This document shows positions 37,970-48,646 of a stretch of 64,000 nt of DNA, piece by piece. The stretch covers positions 1 through 64,000 of the forward strand of contig NZ_FOXW01000003.1 of the NCBI RefSeq assembly GCF_900115825.1, in the 5' to 3' direction. Source of the stretch: Desemzia incerta (GTDB lineage: Bacteria > Bacillota > Bacilli > Lactobacillales > Carnobacteriaceae). How positions within the stretch are numbered: the stretch's first letter is position 1; each line of letters opens with the position of its first letter. The notes beneath the pieces were generated by a model. It saw only the letters and a list, made by a program, of their open reading frames with translations, was not told where the DNA came from and searched no databases. The position numbers and the translations under genes are program-made.

Positions 37970-38033
37970 ATAGAAATGATAGAAAACAGATTACATCACT
38001 TGTGGTGTTGCTTGAATTCTATCATTTTTCTAT
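37970..38033 (+). terminator. Branched hairpin between rseP and polC
   Basis: ATAGAAATGATAGAA (37970-37984) pairs with TTCTATCATTTTTCTAT (38017-38033), enclosing an ACATCAC/GTGGTGT hairpin. T-rich at the end, so terminator activity is likely. Confidence 0.65.
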
Positions 38034-38075
38034 GGTTACATACCTCGAAGGTTTGAAAGAGGAAGGGATGGACTT

Positions 38076-41000
38076 ATGAGTTTAGAACAAGAAAAGTTGT
38101 TTCGCCAATTATTAGAACAAATTGGCTTGCACCATAAAGAAGAGTATTTCCCTTATTTTGAAAAAGGGAAAGTACAAAAAGTAACGGTGCACAGAGCATC
38201 GAAAATGTGGCAGTTTGATTTCCAATTCGAAGATATCTTGCCTTTTGAAGTGTATCAAAATTTAGAGGAATCTTTGCGAATATCGTTTGCTTCTATTGCA
38301 ACGATCAAAATGACTATTCAAACAGTAAATCCCAAGCTGACGACAGAAAAGTTGGAACACTATTGGTCTTCGGCTGTAAAAAACAGCCAAGTGTCTTCCC
38401 CTATCTGTGATCAGCCGTTTAGAGATCAATTTCCAATCGTTAATGATCGAAAAATTCACTTTATCGTAGAAAATGATATTGTAAAAGAACATTTAAAGAA
38501 TATGTATTTGCCCCCAGTAGAAGAAGCTTACCAAAAAATGGGGTTCCCGGCTTTCAGGATCGAACCAATGGTAGACCAAGAAGCTTATGAACAAAAATTG
38601 CATGAGTTCAAAGCAAAAAAAGAAGAAGCAGATGAATTGCTTGCTCAAAGAGCAGCCGTTAATATCCAAAAGGCTGAAAAAGAAAGAGAAGCCAATAAAG
38701 AACTTCAACCGATTTCTGGTCCCATCGTTTTAGGAAGAAAGATTGCCGATTCTGAAGAAATCAAACAAATGAGCGAAATCGTCGAAGAAGAAAGACGAGT
38801 GACGATTGAAGGATATGTCTTTGATGCAGAGATTCGTGAATTGCGCTCTGGAAGACAATTGTTGACGATGAAAATAACAGACTACACGTCTTCTTTTTCG
38901 ATCAAGAAGTTTTCAAATGGTCCAGAAGATGAAGCAGCATTTGCGGCTATCAAAAAAGGCATGTGGTTCCGTGCCCGTGGAAGTATTCAAGAAGATACGT
39001 ACATGAGAGATTTAGTCATGAACGGACAAGATTTGACTCAAGTCACGCATGAAGACCGAAAAGATACTGCACCAGAAAATGAAAAAAGGGTAGAACTGCA
39101 TTTGCATGGCAACATGAGCACAATGGATGCGACTAATAATGTAGCTGATTATGTAGCCCAAGCTGCAAAATGGGGACATAAAGCTATTGCTTTAACCGAT
39201 CATGCTGGAGCTCAAGGTTTTCCTGATGCATTTAGTGCTGGACAAAAGCACAACATCAAAGTCTTATACGGAATCGAAGCGAATGTGGTCGATGATGGAG
39301 TAGATATTGCTTATAATCCTGCTGATATCGAACTGTCTGACGCAACCTATGTCGTATTTGACGTGGAGACGACAGGTCTTTCAGCGGTATACGATAAGAT
39401 TATTGAGCTGGCTGGTGTCAAGATGCATAAAGGAAATGTGATCGACACATTTGAGCATTTTATTGATCCAGGACACCGTCTGTCTCAAACGACTGTTAAC
39501 TTAACGGGTATAACGGATGAGATGGTACGAGGTTCTAAATCGGAAGAAGAAGTATTGAGATTGTTCCACGAATTCGCTGAAGGAACTATTTTAGTAGCTC
39601 ACAATGCCAGTTTCGATATGGGATTTTTGAATACAGGTTATACCAGACACAATATTCCAGAAGCCACCAATCCCGTTATCGATACATTAGAATTGTCTCG
39701 CTTTTTACACCCTCAGTTTAAGGGACATCGATTAAACACGTTGGCTAAAAAATATGGAGTCGCTTTGGAACAACATCACCGTGCTATTTATGACTCTGAA
39801 ACAACAGGAGCTTTGTGTTGGATATTTTTGAAAGAGGCTGAAGAAGAACATGGAATAACGAACCATAACCAGTTGAATAGCAAAATTGGCGAAGGGGATG
39901 CTTATAAAAGAGCACGTCCTTTCCATGCGACTATTTTAGCCACCACCCAAGCAGGATTGAAAAACTTGTTTAAATTGGTTTCTTTATCGAATACGGATTA
40001 TTTTTTCCGTGTACCAAGGATTCCGCGTTCGGAATTGACGCGTTATAGAGAAGGACTGATTATTGGTTCTGCCTGCAGCAATGGGGAAGTTTTTGAAGCG
40101 ATGATGCAAAAAGGGTATGACGTAGCAAAAAACAAAGCTCGTTTCTACGACTATTTAGAAGTTATGCCTAAAGAAGTCTATGCACCTTTGATTGAAAGAG
40201 AACTTGTACGCGACAACAAAGATTTAGAAGAAATCATTCGCAACATGATTCAAATCGGTGAGGAATTGAATAAACCTGTTGTAGCGACAGGCAATGTGCA
40301 TTATCTAAACCCTGAAGATGCTGTTTATCGGAAAATACTGGTGCATTCTCTGGGCGGAGCGTCTGAATTGAACCGAGCTGAATTGCCGCTTGTTCATTTT
40401 AGGACTACTACTGAAATGCTCAATGCTTTTTCTTTCCTTGGAAAAGAGAAAGCTCATGAAATAGTGGTAACGAACCCTAATCAGATTGCAGATTTAGTGG
40501 ATGAAGATATCACTCCTGTTAAAACGGATCTGTATACACCTAAGATACCTGGTTCAGAAGAAGAAATTCGAAAATTAAGTTATGACGAAGCTCACCGTTT
40601 ATATGGAGACCCTCTGCCAGAGGTGATTGAAAAACGGTTAGAAAAAGAATTGACCAGTATCATCGGGAACGGGTTCTCGGTTATCTATTTGATTTCACAA
40701 AAATTAGTGCACAAAAGTGTTTCAGAAGGTTATTTAGTTGGATCTCGTGGTTCGGTTGGGTCAAGCTTTGTGGCAACAATGACCGGTATTACAGAAGTAA
40801 ATCCGATGCCGCCTCATTACCGTTGTCCAGAGTGTAAATACTCTGAGTTTTTTGAAGATGGTTCAGTAGGTTCAGGGTTTGATTTGCCTGAAAAAGCTTG
40901 TCCTGGTTGTGGAGCCCGCTTGCATAAAGACGGACATGATATCCCATTTGAAACGTTTCTTGGATTCAACGGGGATAAAGTTCCCGATATCGATTTGAAC

Positions 41001-42413
41001 TTTTCAGGAGATTACCAAGCCAAAGCCCATGATTATACTAAAGTGTTGTTTGGAGAAGACTATGTTTATCGTGCGGGTACAATCAGTACGGTAGCTGACA
41101 GAACAGCGTATGGTTATGTTAAGGGGTATGAAAGAGATACCAATCAAAACTTGCGTGCAGCTGAGATCGATCGTTTGGCTAAGGGAGCAACAGGAGTGAA
41201 GAAAACAACTGGACAACATCCTGGGGGGATTATTGTTATCCCGGATTATATGGATGTTTTCGACTTTACACCTGTACAATATCCGGCTGATGATCAAGCG
41301 GCTGAATGGAAAACAACGCATTTTGATTTCCACTCGATTCATGATAATGTTTTGAAATTAGATATTCTAGGGCACGATGATCCAACGGTTATTCGGATGC
41401 TGCAAGATTTATCTGGAATCGATCCTAAGACGATTCCAACAGATGATCCAGAGGTTATGAAAATTTTCCAAGGTACTGACATACTAGGGGTTACACCTGA
41501 ACAAATTTTATCTAAAACTGGTACGTTGGGTATTCCTGAATTTGGAACACGTTTCGTACGAGGGATGTTGGAAGAGACTAGACCAAACACCTTTGCTGAA
41601 TTGCTGCAGATTTCAGGATTGTCACATGGGACAGATGTTTGGTTGGGGAATGCGGAAGAATTGATTCGTAACCACGGTATTCCTTTGTCAGAAGTAATCG
41701 GTTGTCGTGATGATATCATGGTGTACTTGATCTATAACGGATTAGAAGCTGGGTTGGCCTTTAAAATCATGGAGCACGTTCGTAAAGGAAAAGGGATTCC
41801 AGATGATTGGCAACAAGTCATGCGTGATGAAGGGATCGCTGAGTGGTATATCGAATCATGCTTGAAAATCAAATACATGTTCCCTAAAGCCCATGCGGCA
41901 GCATATGTATTGATGGCGTTAAGGGTAGCCTATTATAAAGTTCACTTCCCAATACTGTATTATGCAGCGTACTTCTCTGTTCGAGCAAGTGATTTTGATT
42001 TGGTGGCAATGACTCAAGGAAAAGAAGCTATCAAAGTAAAAATCAAAGAAATCACGGATAAAGGTCTCGATGCTTCGGCAAAAGATAAGAGTTTGCTGAC
42101 AGTATTAGAGTTAGCCAATGAAATGGTCGAACGCGGTTTTGATTTTAAAATGGTCGATTTAGAAAAATCAGATGCGAAGGACTTTATCATTGAGGGCAAC
42201 ACACTGATTGCGCCATTCAGAGCTATTCCAAGTTTGGGAACGAGTGTAGCGCAGCAAATCGTTGAAGCTAGAAAAGAAAAACCGTTCCTTTCTAAAGAGG
42301 ATTTGGCCAAAAGAGGGAAAGTTTCTAAGACAGTTATTGAATATATGAATGAAAATGGTGTCTTAAAAGGATTACCGGATGAGAATCAGCTTTCATTATT
42401 CGATTTATTCTAA
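38076..42413 (+). CDS. polC: DNA polymerase III PolC-type alpha subunit
   Basis: The main replicative polymerase of low-GC Gram-positives, with built-in 3'-5' proofreading. The 1445-aa protein shows an N-terminal OB region (about 240-330), the start of the PHP domain with [13 protein letters not shown] (near 339) and a DEDDh exonuclease inserted in it ([10 protein letters not shown] near 426, [22 protein letters not shown]). The palm has [11 protein letters not shown] (near 970), and a zinc motif CPECKYSEF...CPGCGA precedes it. A helix-hairpin-helix and C-terminal region ends in NQLSLFDLF, a likely clamp-binding peptide (QLSLFDLF). Full length, no frameshift. Confidence 0.97.
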   Translation: MSLEQEKLFRQLLEQIGLHHKEEYFPYFEKGKVQKVTVHRASKMWQFDFQFEDILPFEVYQNLEESLRISFASIATIKMTIQTVNPKLTTEKLEHYWSSAVKNSQVSSPICDQPFRDQFPIVNDRKIHFIVENDIVKEHLKNMYLPPVEEAYQKMGFPAFRIEPMVDQEAYEQKLHEFKAKKEEADELLAQRAAVNIQKAEKEREANKELQPISGPIVLGRKIADSEEIKQMSEIVEEERRVTIEGYVFDAEIRELRSGRQLLTMKITDYTSSFSIKKFSNGPEDEAAFAAIKKGMWFRARGSIQEDTYMRDLVMNGQDLTQVTHEDRKDTAPENEKRVELHLHGNMSTMDATNNVADYVAQAAKWGHKAIALTDHAGAQGFPDAFSAGQKHNIKVLYGIEANVVDDGVDIAYNPADIELSDATYVVFDVETTGLSAVYDKIIELAGVKMHKGNVIDTFEHFIDPGHRLSQTTVNLTGITDEMVRGSKSEEEVLRLFHEFAEGTILVAHNASFDMGFLNTGYTRHNIPEATNPVIDTLELSRFLHPQFKGHRLNTLAKKYGVALEQHHRAIYDSETTGALCWIFLKEAEEEHGITNHNQLNSKIGEGDAYKRARPFHATILATTQAGLKNLFKLVSLSNTDYFFRVPRIPRSELTRYREGLIIGSACSNGEVFEAMMQKGYDVAKNKARFYDYLEVMPKEVYAPLIERELVRDNKDLEEIIRNMIQIGEELNKPVVATGNVHYLNPEDAVYRKILVHSLGGASELNRAELPLVHFRTTTEMLNAFSFLGKEKAHEIVVTNPNQIADLVDEDITPVKTDLYTPKIPGSEEEIRKLSYDEAHRLYGDPLPEVIEKRLEKELTSIIGNGFSVIYLISQKLVHKSVSEGYLVGSRGSVGSSFVATMTGITEVNPMPPHYRCPECKYSEFFEDGSVGSGFDLPEKACPGCGARLHKDGHDIPFETFLGFNGDKVPDIDLNFSGDYQAKAHDYTKVLFGEDYVYRAGTISTVADRTAYGYVKGYERDTNQNLRAAEIDRLAKGATGVKKTTGQHPGGIIVIPDYMDVFDFTPVQYPADDQAAEWKTTHFDFHSIHDNVLKLDILGHDDPTVIRMLQDLSGIDPKTIPTDDPEVMKIFQGTDILGVTPEQILSKTGTLGIPEFGTRFVRGMLEETRPNTFAELLQISGLSHGTDVWLGNAEELIRNHGIPLSEVIGCRDDIMVYLIYNGLEAGLAFKIMEHVRKGKGIPDDWQQVMRDEGIAEWYIESCLKIKYMFPKAHAAAYVLMALRVAYYKVHFPILYYAAYFSVRASDFDLVAMTQGKEAIKVKIKEITDKGLDASAKDKSLLTVLELANEMVERGFDFKMVDLEKSDAKDFIIEGNTLIAPFRAIPSLGTSVAQQIVEARKEKPFLSKEDLAKRGKVSKTVIEYMNENGVLKGLPDENQLSLFDLF

Positions 42414-42524
42414 ACTGGACACTGTAATCTCTTTAAAAATTGCTCAATAAAAAGTGGTTGTTTTTGCTTGCAGATATGCTGAGATAGAGGGATGATTGTT
42501 TGCGTATTCCTTGATTTTATGGTA

Positions 42525-42581
42525 TTATTTCAAGTGTGTTTAGATATTCAGTTAGAGTGAGCGGAAACGCTCACTCTTTTT
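42525..42581 (+). promoter_or_regulatory. rimP-nusA leader: -10 candidate and GAAA-loop hairpin
   Basis: TATTAT (about 42525-42530) is a possible -10 for the rimP operon. Downstream, AGAGTGAGCG (42554-42563) and CGCTCACTCT (42568-42577) form a perfect 10-bp stem closed by a GAAA loop and followed by TTTTT. It is either the polC terminator or an attenuator in the rimP-nusA leader. Confidence 0.6.
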
Positions 42582-42618
42582 AAGCGATTATATACGTCTA
42601 AAGATAGGAGGCGAAAAG

Positions 42619-43092
42619 ATGAGTAACATAGTAACAATGGTTTCTGATATGATTCAGCCATTAGTGGAAGATTTGAGTTATGAATTGGTAGATGTAGAAT
42701 ACGTAAAAGAGGGTAAGAATTGGTTTTTGCGTGTGTATATTGATCAGCCGCAAGGAGTAACGTTAGAAGATTGTGCGTTAGTCAGCGAAAAGGTGAGTGA
42801 ACGTTTGGATAAAATTACTCCAGACCCGTTTCCTCATGCTTATTTCTTGGAAGTGTCATCTCCAGGAGCTGAGAGACCGATCAAAACAGAAGCAGACTTC
42901 CAGAATGCGGTAGAAAAATACATTCATATTTCTTTATACGAACCCGTTGATGGAGAAAAAGTTTATGAGGGTATTTTAAAAGAATTAACAGAAGAAACGT
43001 TAACGTTAACTGTCAAAATTAAAACTCGTACAAAAGATATCGAATTTGATCGATCAAAGATTGCAAAAGCTAGATTGGCAATACAGTTTTAA
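42619..43092 (+). CDS. rimP: Ribosome maturation factor RimP
   Basis: Assists 30S subunit assembly in the cytoplasm. The 157-aa protein has the family's N-terminal domain (VDVEYVKEGKNWFLRVYID, DCALVSEKVSERLD, YFLEVSSPGAERP) and a small SH3-like C-terminal barrel ending KARLAIQF. AGGAGG precedes ATG 42619. It is the first gene of the rimP-nusA-ylxR-ylxQ-infB-rbfA operon, the standard order in Firmicutes, and lies 37 nt downstream of a terminator-like hairpin. Confidence 0.95.
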   Translation: MSNIVTMVSDMIQPLVEDLSYELVDVEYVKEGKNWFLRVYIDQPQGVTLEDCALVSEKVSERLDKITPDPFPHAYFLEVSSPGAERPIKTEADFQNAVEKYIHISLYEPVDGEKVYEGILKELTEETLTLTVKIKTRTKDIEFDRSKIAKARLAIQF

Positions 43093-43122
43093 ATAGACTA
43101 CAATTGAATAGGAGAGAAAAGA

Positions 43123-44391
43123 ATGAGCAAAGAATTGTTAAATGCTCTTGATGACTTAGAAACAGAAAAAGGCATATCCAAAGAATTGGTTTTAGATGCT
43201 TTGGAAGCTGCACTGGTTTCTGCGTATAAAAGAAATTATAGCCAAGCACAAAACGTAGAGGTTGAATTCAATCACAAAACAGGAAAAATCAGCGTATATG
43301 CTGTTAAAGATGTCGTAGAAACTGTTTATGATTCTCGTTTAGAAGTAAGTTTGGAAGAGGCTGTTAAGATCAATTCCGCTTATGAGATTGGCGATAAAAT
43401 TCGTTTCGAAGTAACTCCAAAAAACTTTGGACGTATTGCGGCACAAACTGCTAAACAAGTCATCATGCAACGTATGCGTGAAGCAGAAAGAAACATTATT
43501 TACAATGAATTCATCGCTTACGAGAATGACATCATGCAAGGGATAGTGGAACGTCAAGACAATCGCTACATTTATGTAAACCTTGGCAAAATCGAAGCTG
43601 TATTATCTAAACAAGAGCAAATACCAAACGAAGTCTACAAGCCTCACGACCGCATCAAAGTGTATGTGACAAAAGTAGAAAACACTTCAAAAGGGCCTCA
43701 AATTTTTGTAAGCCGCAGCCATCCTGATTTGTTGAAACGTTTATTCGAGCAAGAAGTTCCTGAGATTTATGATGGAGTAGTGGAGATCGTTTCTATTGCT
43801 CGTGAAGCTGGAGACCGTGCTAAAGTTGCTGTTGTGTCTAGAGACGAACATATTGATCCAGTTGGAACATGTGTTGGACCTAAAGGCCAACGTGTACAAG
43901 CTATCGTAAACGAATTAAAAGGCGAAAACATGGATATTGTAGAATGGAGCGAAGATCCTTCTACTTATATCGCTAACGCGTTGAATCCTGCTAAAGTTAT
44001 CGATGTAGTCTTTAATGAACAGACAAATAGCTGTCTAGTTGTGGTACCAGATTACCAATTGTCGCTTGCTATTGGTAAACGTGGACAAAATGCTCGTTTA
44101 GCTGCGAAATTAACAGGTTTCAAAATCGATATCAAGTCTGAATCAGATATGCTTGCTGCTGACGAAGCTGAAGAAGAAGTTGGCTTAGTTAGTACAGACG
44201 ATTTGGTAGATGGAGCATTAGTTGATGAACCAATCGAAGCAATCGTAGACGCTGAAGAAGTCGTTGCTCCATTAGTAGAAGATCCTGAAGTAGAGGAAAC
44301 TCTTGTAGCAGATGATGAAACCATTGAAGAATTATTAAATGGCGACGAAACGGACGAAGAATTGGAAGAGCAAGATACTACTGAAGATTAG
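43123..44391 (+). CDS. nusA: Transcription termination/antitermination factor NusA
   Basis: Binds RNA polymerase and nascent RNA, promoting pausing, intrinsic termination and rRNA antitermination. The 422-aa protein has the N-terminal polymerase-binding domain (1-125), an S1 domain (about 135-200, IVERQDNRYIYVNLGKIEAVL) and two KH domains (VGTCVGPKGQRVQAIVNEL; LAIGKRGQNARLAAKLTG). The C-terminus after about 345 is a very acidic, Glu/Asp/Val-rich tail of about 75 residues. AGGAGAG precedes ATG 43123. It lies 30 nt after rimP. Confidence 0.96.
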   Translation: MSKELLNALDDLETEKGISKELVLDALEAALVSAYKRNYSQAQNVEVEFNHKTGKISVYAVKDVVETVYDSRLEVSLEEAVKINSAYEIGDKIRFEVTPKNFGRIAAQTAKQVIMQRMREAERNIIYNEFIAYENDIMQGIVERQDNRYIYVNLGKIEAVLSKQEQIPNEVYKPHDRIKVYVTKVENTSKGPQIFVSRSHPDLLKRLFEQEVPEIYDGVVEIVSIAREAGDRAKVAVVSRDEHIDPVGTCVGPKGQRVQAIVNELKGENMDIVEWSEDPSTYIANALNPAKVIDVVFNEQTNSCLVVVPDYQLSLAIGKRGQNARLAAKLTGFKIDIKSESDMLAADEAEEEVGLVSTDDLVDGALVDEPIEAIVDAEEVVAPLVEDPEVEETLVADDETIEELLNGDETDEELEEQDTTED

Positions 44392-44404
44392 TGAGGTGAT
44401 TTCA

Positions 44405-44689
44405 GTGCCTAAGAAAAAAATTCCATTGCGCAAATGCGTCGTTTCAAATGAAATGAAACCCAAAAAAGAAATGGTCCGTATTGTGAAAAATAAAGAAGAC
44501 CATGTAGATATCGATCCTAGCGGAAGAATGCCGGGACGCGGGGCGTATGTATCTATTGAACCGGAAATCGTTCAGACAGCCTGGGATCAACGAGTATTGG
44601 ATCGTGTACTTGGAACAAAATTAGACGATGCTTTTTATCAGTCCTTATTAGACTATGTAAAACATCAGAAAGCACGGATGAGTTTATGA
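44405..44689 (+). CDS. YlxR family RNA-binding protein (RnpM-like)
   Basis: A 94-aa basic protein of the YlxR family (DUF448), always found between nusA and infB. In B. subtilis a member binds and modulates RNase P (the name RnpM is from memory). It begins MPKKKIPLRKCVVSNEMKPK and has the conserved GRMPGRGAYV loop. GTG 44405 is chosen because GAGGTGA (44393-44399) precedes it at proper spacing; the in-frame start at 44339 lies inside nusA. Its stop overlaps the next start in an ATGA junction. Confidence 0.9.
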   Translation: MPKKKIPLRKCVVSNEMKPKKEMVRIVKNKEDHVDIDPSGRMPGRGAYVSIEPEIVQTAWDQRVLDRVLGTKLDDAFYQSLLDYVKHQKARMSL

Positions 44690-44991
44690 CAAATGAACAA
44701 AAAGCTTTAAACTTACTAGGATTGGCTACTCGAGCGGGAAAATTGATTTCTGGAGAAGATTTAACGCTTAAACAAGTCCGTTCTCAGCAAGCTAAAGTGG
44801 TGCTCATAGCGAAAGATGCTAGTGAAAACACGCAAAAGAAAATTTCGGATAAATGTCAATACTACAACATTCCTTACACTGTTCAGTATTCGAAAGCGGA
44901 ATTAAGTCAAGCGATTGGAAAGGGACGTACAATCATTTGTCTTACGGATAGTGGCTTTGCGAAAAAAATCCGAGAATTATTATCAATTTAA
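44686..44991 (+). CDS. YlxQ-related L7Ae/L30e-family RNA-binding protein
   Basis: A 101-aa protein of the L7Ae/L30e fold, the YlxQ family encoded beside nusA and infB in Firmicutes, expected to bind kink-turn RNA. It has [33 protein letters not shown] and a C-terminal [19 protein letters not shown]. It overlaps ylxR by 4 nt (ATGA). The stop is followed after 14 nt by infB, whose ribosome site GGAGGGTG lies in the gap. Confidence 0.9.
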   Translation: MTNEQKALNLLGLATRAGKLISGEDLTLKQVRSQQAKVVLIAKDASENTQKKISDKCQYYNIPYTVQYSKAELSQAIGKGRTIICLTDSGFAKKIRELLSI

Positions 44992-45005
44992 TGGAGGGTG
45001 ATTGC

Positions 45006-47378
45006 ATGGCTAAGAAACGTGTATATGAGTACGCAAAAGAAAAAAATGTTTCAAGTAAAGATGTTATTACCAAAGCTAAAGAGCTTGGAATTGAGTATCA
45101 GACTCACATGTCATCTATGGAAGACAATCAAGTAGAAAAGCTGAATAACGCATTTGCTTCAAATAAAAAAAATCAACAAGCAATTCAGAAAAAAGAGAAT
45201 AATGCTCATTCAACTAGGAATCAGCAGAACCATAAGGGAGATCATACTATAGAAAACCAACAAAACAATCCAAAGAAGAACCAATCGCAACAAAATAAAA
45301 AAGAGCAAGGATCAACAAACAAAGCAGGCTCGACGAAAAAAGTCGTTCCGCGTACTGCTGCTGAAAAACCTAAAACTGACAACCGAGCTCCTAAAAAAGA
45401 TACTGCTGCAAAGAAACCTGCTGCCTCTAAACCAGCCAGCACAACTTCAAGCAGTCAAGGTTCGTCATCGAACAGTTTTGGGAAAAACAAAACTGCCAAC
45501 AAACCTTACCGTAACCGTGGAAGCATGGGAACACATGGCGGATACAACAAACGTAAGAAAAAAGGAAGAAAAGGCGAAACTAAACCTGTAGCACCACCAG
45601 TACCAAGAAAAGAAAGAGAATTGCCAGAAGTATTGGTTTATACGGATGGGATGACGGTAGCGGAAATTTCTAAGAAAATTTACCGTGAGCCAGCAGAGAT
45701 CATCAAAAAATTGTTCTTGCTGGGTGTTATAGCGACACAAAATCAAAGCTTAAGTAAAGAAGCTATTGAACTATTAGCTGCTGAATATGGAATTGAAGCA
45801 GAAGAAAAAGTTCAAGTCGATATTTCTGATTTAGATGTATACTTCAACCAAGAAGTTGCAGAAGACCACTTGGAAGAACGTCCGCCAGTTGTAACGATCA
45901 TGGGACACGTTGACCACGGTAAAACGACTTTACTAGATACTTTGAGAAACTCAAAAGTCAGTGAAGGAGAAGCTGGTGGGATCACTCAACATATCGGAGC
46001 TTACCAAATCACTAAAAACGGCAAAAAAATCACTTTCTTGGATACTCCAGGACATGCGGCGTTTACAACGATGCGTGCACGTGGAGCAGATGTAACAGAT
46101 ATCGTTATTATCGTTGTTGCAGCTGATGACGGTGTAATGCCTCAAACAGTTGAAGCAATCAACCATGCTAAAGCAGCAGATGTTCCAATCATCGTGGCTG
46201 TGAATAAAGTGGACAAGCCAACTGCTAATCCAGATCGAGTGATGCAAGAATTAACAGAATACGGTTTGATCCCAGAAGCTTGGGGCGGAGATACGATCTT
46301 CGTAAACATTTCTGCTAAATTCGGTGAAAACATCGAAGAATTATTGGAAATGATCCTATTGGTTTCAGAAGTTCAAGAATTAAAAGCTGATCCAAAACGT
46401 ATGGCTATCGGAAGTGTGGTAGAAGCACGATTAGATAAGGCCAAAGGACCAATCGCTACTTTACTGATCAAAGAAGGTACACTAAAAGTTGGAGACCCAA
46501 TCGTTGTAGGCTCTACATTTGGCCGTGTCCGTGTAATGGTCAACGAGTTAGGCCGTCGCTTGAAGACTGCAGGACCTTCAGCACCAGTAGAAATCACTGG
46601 GTTGAACAATGCACCTTTAGCAGGTGACCAATTTGTTGTGTTTGAAGATGAAAAAACAGCTCGTTCAGTCGGAGAAGCTCGTGAAAAACAACTTCTTTCT
46701 GAACAACGTGCAACTACAAACCGTGTAACTTTAGACAACTTGTTCTCTAGTTTACAAGAGGGCGAATTGAAAGAAGTTAATGTTATCATCAAAGCTGACG
46801 TTCAAGGTTCAACAGAAGCTTTAGCAGCAAGTTTGAGAAAAATTGAAGTAGAAGGCGTTCGAGTGAAAATCATTCATACGGGCGTTGGAGCGATCAATGA
46901 AAGTGATATTACATTAGCAGCAGCAAGTAATGCAATCATCATTGGATTTAACGTTCGTCCTACTCCTCAAGCTAAATCACAAGCAGATCAAGAAAAAGTG
47001 GACATTCGTCTACACCGTATCATTTATAACGCTATTGATGAGATTGAAACAGCTATGAAAGGTCTATTAGACCCAGAATACGAAGAAAAAGTAACTGGTC
47101 AAGCGATCATTCGTGAAACATTCAATGTTTCTAAAGTAGGAACGATTGCCGGTGCATTTGTTACCGATGGCGTTGTTAAACGTAACAGCGGCGTGCGCTT
47201 GATTCGTGACAATATTGTCATTCATGAAGGCGAATTAGCCAGCTTGAAACGTTTCAAAGATGATGCAAAAGAAGTGAAAAACGGCTTTGAATGTGGTTTA
47301 ATGATTAAAGACTACAATGATATCAAGGTCGATGATGTTGTTGAAGCCTATGAAATGGTCCAAATCGAACCTAAATAA
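45006..47378 (+). CDS. infB: Translation initiation factor IF-2
   Basis: GTPase that brings fMet-tRNA to the 30S subunit and promotes subunit joining. The 790-aa protein has a small N-terminal IF2_N domain ([19 protein letters not shown]), a long disordered linker rich in Asn, Gln, Lys and Ser (about 60-200), a second IF2_N motif ([20 protein letters not shown]), then the GTPase domain (GHVDHGKTT near 299, [14 protein letters not shown]) and C-terminal domains II-IV. ATG 45006 follows GGAGGGTG; the frame open from 44991 precedes that site. A structured repeat begins directly at its stop codon. Confidence 0.96.
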   Translation: MAKKRVYEYAKEKNVSSKDVITKAKELGIEYQTHMSSMEDNQVEKLNNAFASNKKNQQAIQKKENNAHSTRNQQNHKGDHTIENQQNNPKKNQSQQNKKEQGSTNKAGSTKKVVPRTAAEKPKTDNRAPKKDTAAKKPAASKPASTTSSSQGSSSNSFGKNKTANKPYRNRGSMGTHGGYNKRKKKGRKGETKPVAPPVPRKERELPEVLVYTDGMTVAEISKKIYREPAEIIKKLFLLGVIATQNQSLSKEAIELLAAEYGIEAEEKVQVDISDLDVYFNQEVAEDHLEERPPVVTIMGHVDHGKTTLLDTLRNSKVSEGEAGGITQHIGAYQITKNGKKITFLDTPGHAAFTTMRARGADVTDIVIIVVAADDGVMPQTVEAINHAKAADVPIIVAVNKVDKPTANPDRVMQELTEYGLIPEAWGGDTIFVNISAKFGENIEELLEMILLVSEVQELKADPKRMAIGSVVEARLDKAKGPIATLLIKEGTLKVGDPIVVGSTFGRVRVMVNELGRRLKTAGPSAPVEITGLNNAPLAGDQFVVFEDEKTARSVGEAREKQLLSEQRATTNRVTLDNLFSSLQEGELKEVNVIIKADVQGSTEALAASLRKIEVEGVRVKIIHTGVGAINESDITLAAASNAIIIGFNVRPTPQAKSQADQEKVDIRLHRIIYNAIDEIETAMKGLLDPEYEEKVTGQAIIRETFNVSKVGTIAGAFVTDGVVKRNSGVRLIRDNIVIHEGELASLKRFKDDAKEVKNGFECGLMIKDYNDIKVDDVVEAYEMVQIEPK

Positions 47379-47496
47379 GAGAGTATAGAAAGGTGCTCAG
47401 CTTACCGTTTATAAAAAAACTGACCAATTAGGTGTTTTCCTAACCGGACAGATTTGACTTATAGATGGGGAGCTGCCTTTCACAACTCGTCTAAAA
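47379..47496 (+). repeat. Structured intergenic repeat, family A, copy 1
   Basis: About 118 nt related to 56585-56706, beginning GAGAGT right after the infB stop. GAAAGG (47388-47393) pairs with CCTTTC (47476-47481) and AGCT (47399-47402) with AGCT (47471-47474). An inner hairpin uses CTG/CAG (47420-47422/47449-47451) and TTAGG/CCTAA (47428-47432/47439-47443). Shared words are GAGAGT, CTTATAG and CAACTCGTYT. It lies inside an operon, between infB and rbfA. Confidence 0.7.
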
Positions 47497-47513
47497 GAAA
47501 GTAGGGAGACATT

Positions 47514-47861
47514 ATGGCGAATTATAGAGTAGGAAGAGTTGCTCAAGAAATTCAAAGAGAAGTAAACGATATTATCCGTAAACGAGTAAGAGATCCTAGA
47601 GTTCAAGGAATCAACATTACAGACGTGCGTGTAACCGGAGACTTGCAACAAGCAACTATTTTTTACAGCACATTGTCTGATGAAGAAAAAGACGTCGAAA
47701 ATGCTCAATTAGGATTGGATAAAGCTACAGGCTTGATTCGTAAAGAATTAGGTCAACGATTATCTATTTATAAAACACCTGAATTGATGTTTGAAAGAGA
47801 CGAGTCTGTTGCTTACGGTAATCGTATCGATGAATTACTAAGAGATTTAAATAAAGACTAA
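47514..47861 (+). CDS. rbfA: Ribosome-binding factor A
   Basis: A cold-shock-related 30S assembly factor that binds 16S rRNA near helix 1 and helix 28. The 115-aa protein has a type II KH-like fold with the typical [20 protein letters not shown] start, [20 protein letters not shown] and the [18 protein letters not shown] segment. ATG 47514 is preceded by AGTAGGGAG. It is the last gene of the nusA-infB operon, closed by a strong terminator. Confidence 0.96.
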   Translation: MANYRVGRVAQEIQREVNDIIRKRVRDPRVQGINITDVRVTGDLQQATIFYSTLSDEEKDVENAQLGLDKATGLIRKELGQRLSIYKTPELMFERDESVAYGNRIDELLRDLNKD

Positions 47862-47871
47862 CTCAAAATGA

Positions 47872-47911
47872 AAACAGGAAAAGAGATCAAACTCTCTTTT
47901 CCTGTTTTTTT
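47872..47911 (+). terminator. Terminator of the rimP-nusA-infB-rbfA operon
   Basis: AAACAGGAAAAGAG pairs perfectly with CTCTTTTCCTGTTT across a short loop, followed by T. Confidence 0.93.
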
Positions 47912-48018
47912 GTTCTTACATTCATAAGGAGTAAATGCAACTCGCACAGGCCGCTGGGGTGTGATATTTTAAAATGAGGTATATTTTTGTTACAGTAAAT
48001 AAAAAGGAGGCGCGGAAA

Positions 48019-48582
48019 ATGTTAAGTTGGTTTTCAAGTTTTTTTACACAAATAGAAAATTTCTTTGGAACGCCTAAATTACTATTTGATGGGTGGCAGT
48101 CAACTGCACGAATCACGTTAACGACGATTTTGTTGTATATTATTTTAATTGTTCTGTTGAAAATCTTCGGTAGCAGAAGCGTATCTAGCTTCAGTGTGTA
48201 TGACATGATCGCTACGATCACTATAGGATCAGTTATTTCCTCTACATTGGTACTAAAAGAAATTAATTTAATCAATGGTATGGTTGCAATTGTTGTCCTA
48301 TTGATTCTTCAGTTTTCATTATCCAAAGTAGTAACGAAGTGGGAAGGATTGTATCCTTTTGCTAATCCAACGCCAAAAGTAGTTTTTTATAAGGGTGAAT
48401 TTAAAACCGGAAGCATGAAAAAAGCACGTGTCAATAAAGAGGAAATTTATTCAGCTATTCGAAGAGAAGCCGGGACAACCTCAGATAATGTTGAGGCTGT
48501 TTTATTGGAACCTAATGGAGATTTATCCGTCATCAAAAACATTAGTCCGGAATATGAAAACGAAATAACCAAATACATGTAA
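48019..48582 (+). CDS. DUF421 domain-containing membrane protein (YetF-like)
   Basis: A 187-aa protein with hydrophobic segments at about 33-52, 60-80 and 85-105, followed by a soluble C-terminal domain with VVFYKGEFKTGSMKKARVNKEEI and AVLLEPNGDLSVIK. This is the DUF421/YetF layout: three helices and an alpha-beta domain, function unknown, linked to the envelope in Bacillus. ATG 48019 follows AAGGAGG with 8-nt spacing; the frame open from 47974 starts before that site. It is placed between rbfA and truB, which are usually adjacent, and is flanked by terminators on both sides. Confidence 0.85.
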   Translation: MLSWFSSFFTQIENFFGTPKLLFDGWQSTARITLTTILLYIILIVLLKIFGSRSVSSFSVYDMIATITIGSVISSTLVLKEINLINGMVAIVVLLILQFSLSKVVTKWEGLYPFANPTPKVVFYKGEFKTGSMKKARVNKEEIYSAIRREAGTTSDNVEAVLLEPNGDLSVIKNISPEYENEITKYM

Positions 48583-48600
48583 GGTTTGTTTGAACGACAG

Positions 48601-48646
48601 ACCAAAATAACACCTCACCATGAGAATGGTGAGGTGTTATTTTGGT
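48601..48646. terminator. Bidirectional terminator between the DUF421 and DegV genes
   Basis: A perfect 21-bp stem, ACCAAAATAACACCTCACCAT with its complement, around a 4-nt loop GAGA. It serves the two convergent genes, and the minus-strand stop codon touches its edge. Confidence 0.92.

Noticed and set aside
38076-42413. Possible split or frameshift in polC
   Set aside because: The frame is continuous for 1445 codons and all expected domains are present in order.
45180-45600. Low-complexity tract in infB as a repeat region
   Set aside because: The Asn/Gln/Lys/Ser-rich linker is normal for Gram-positive IF-2.
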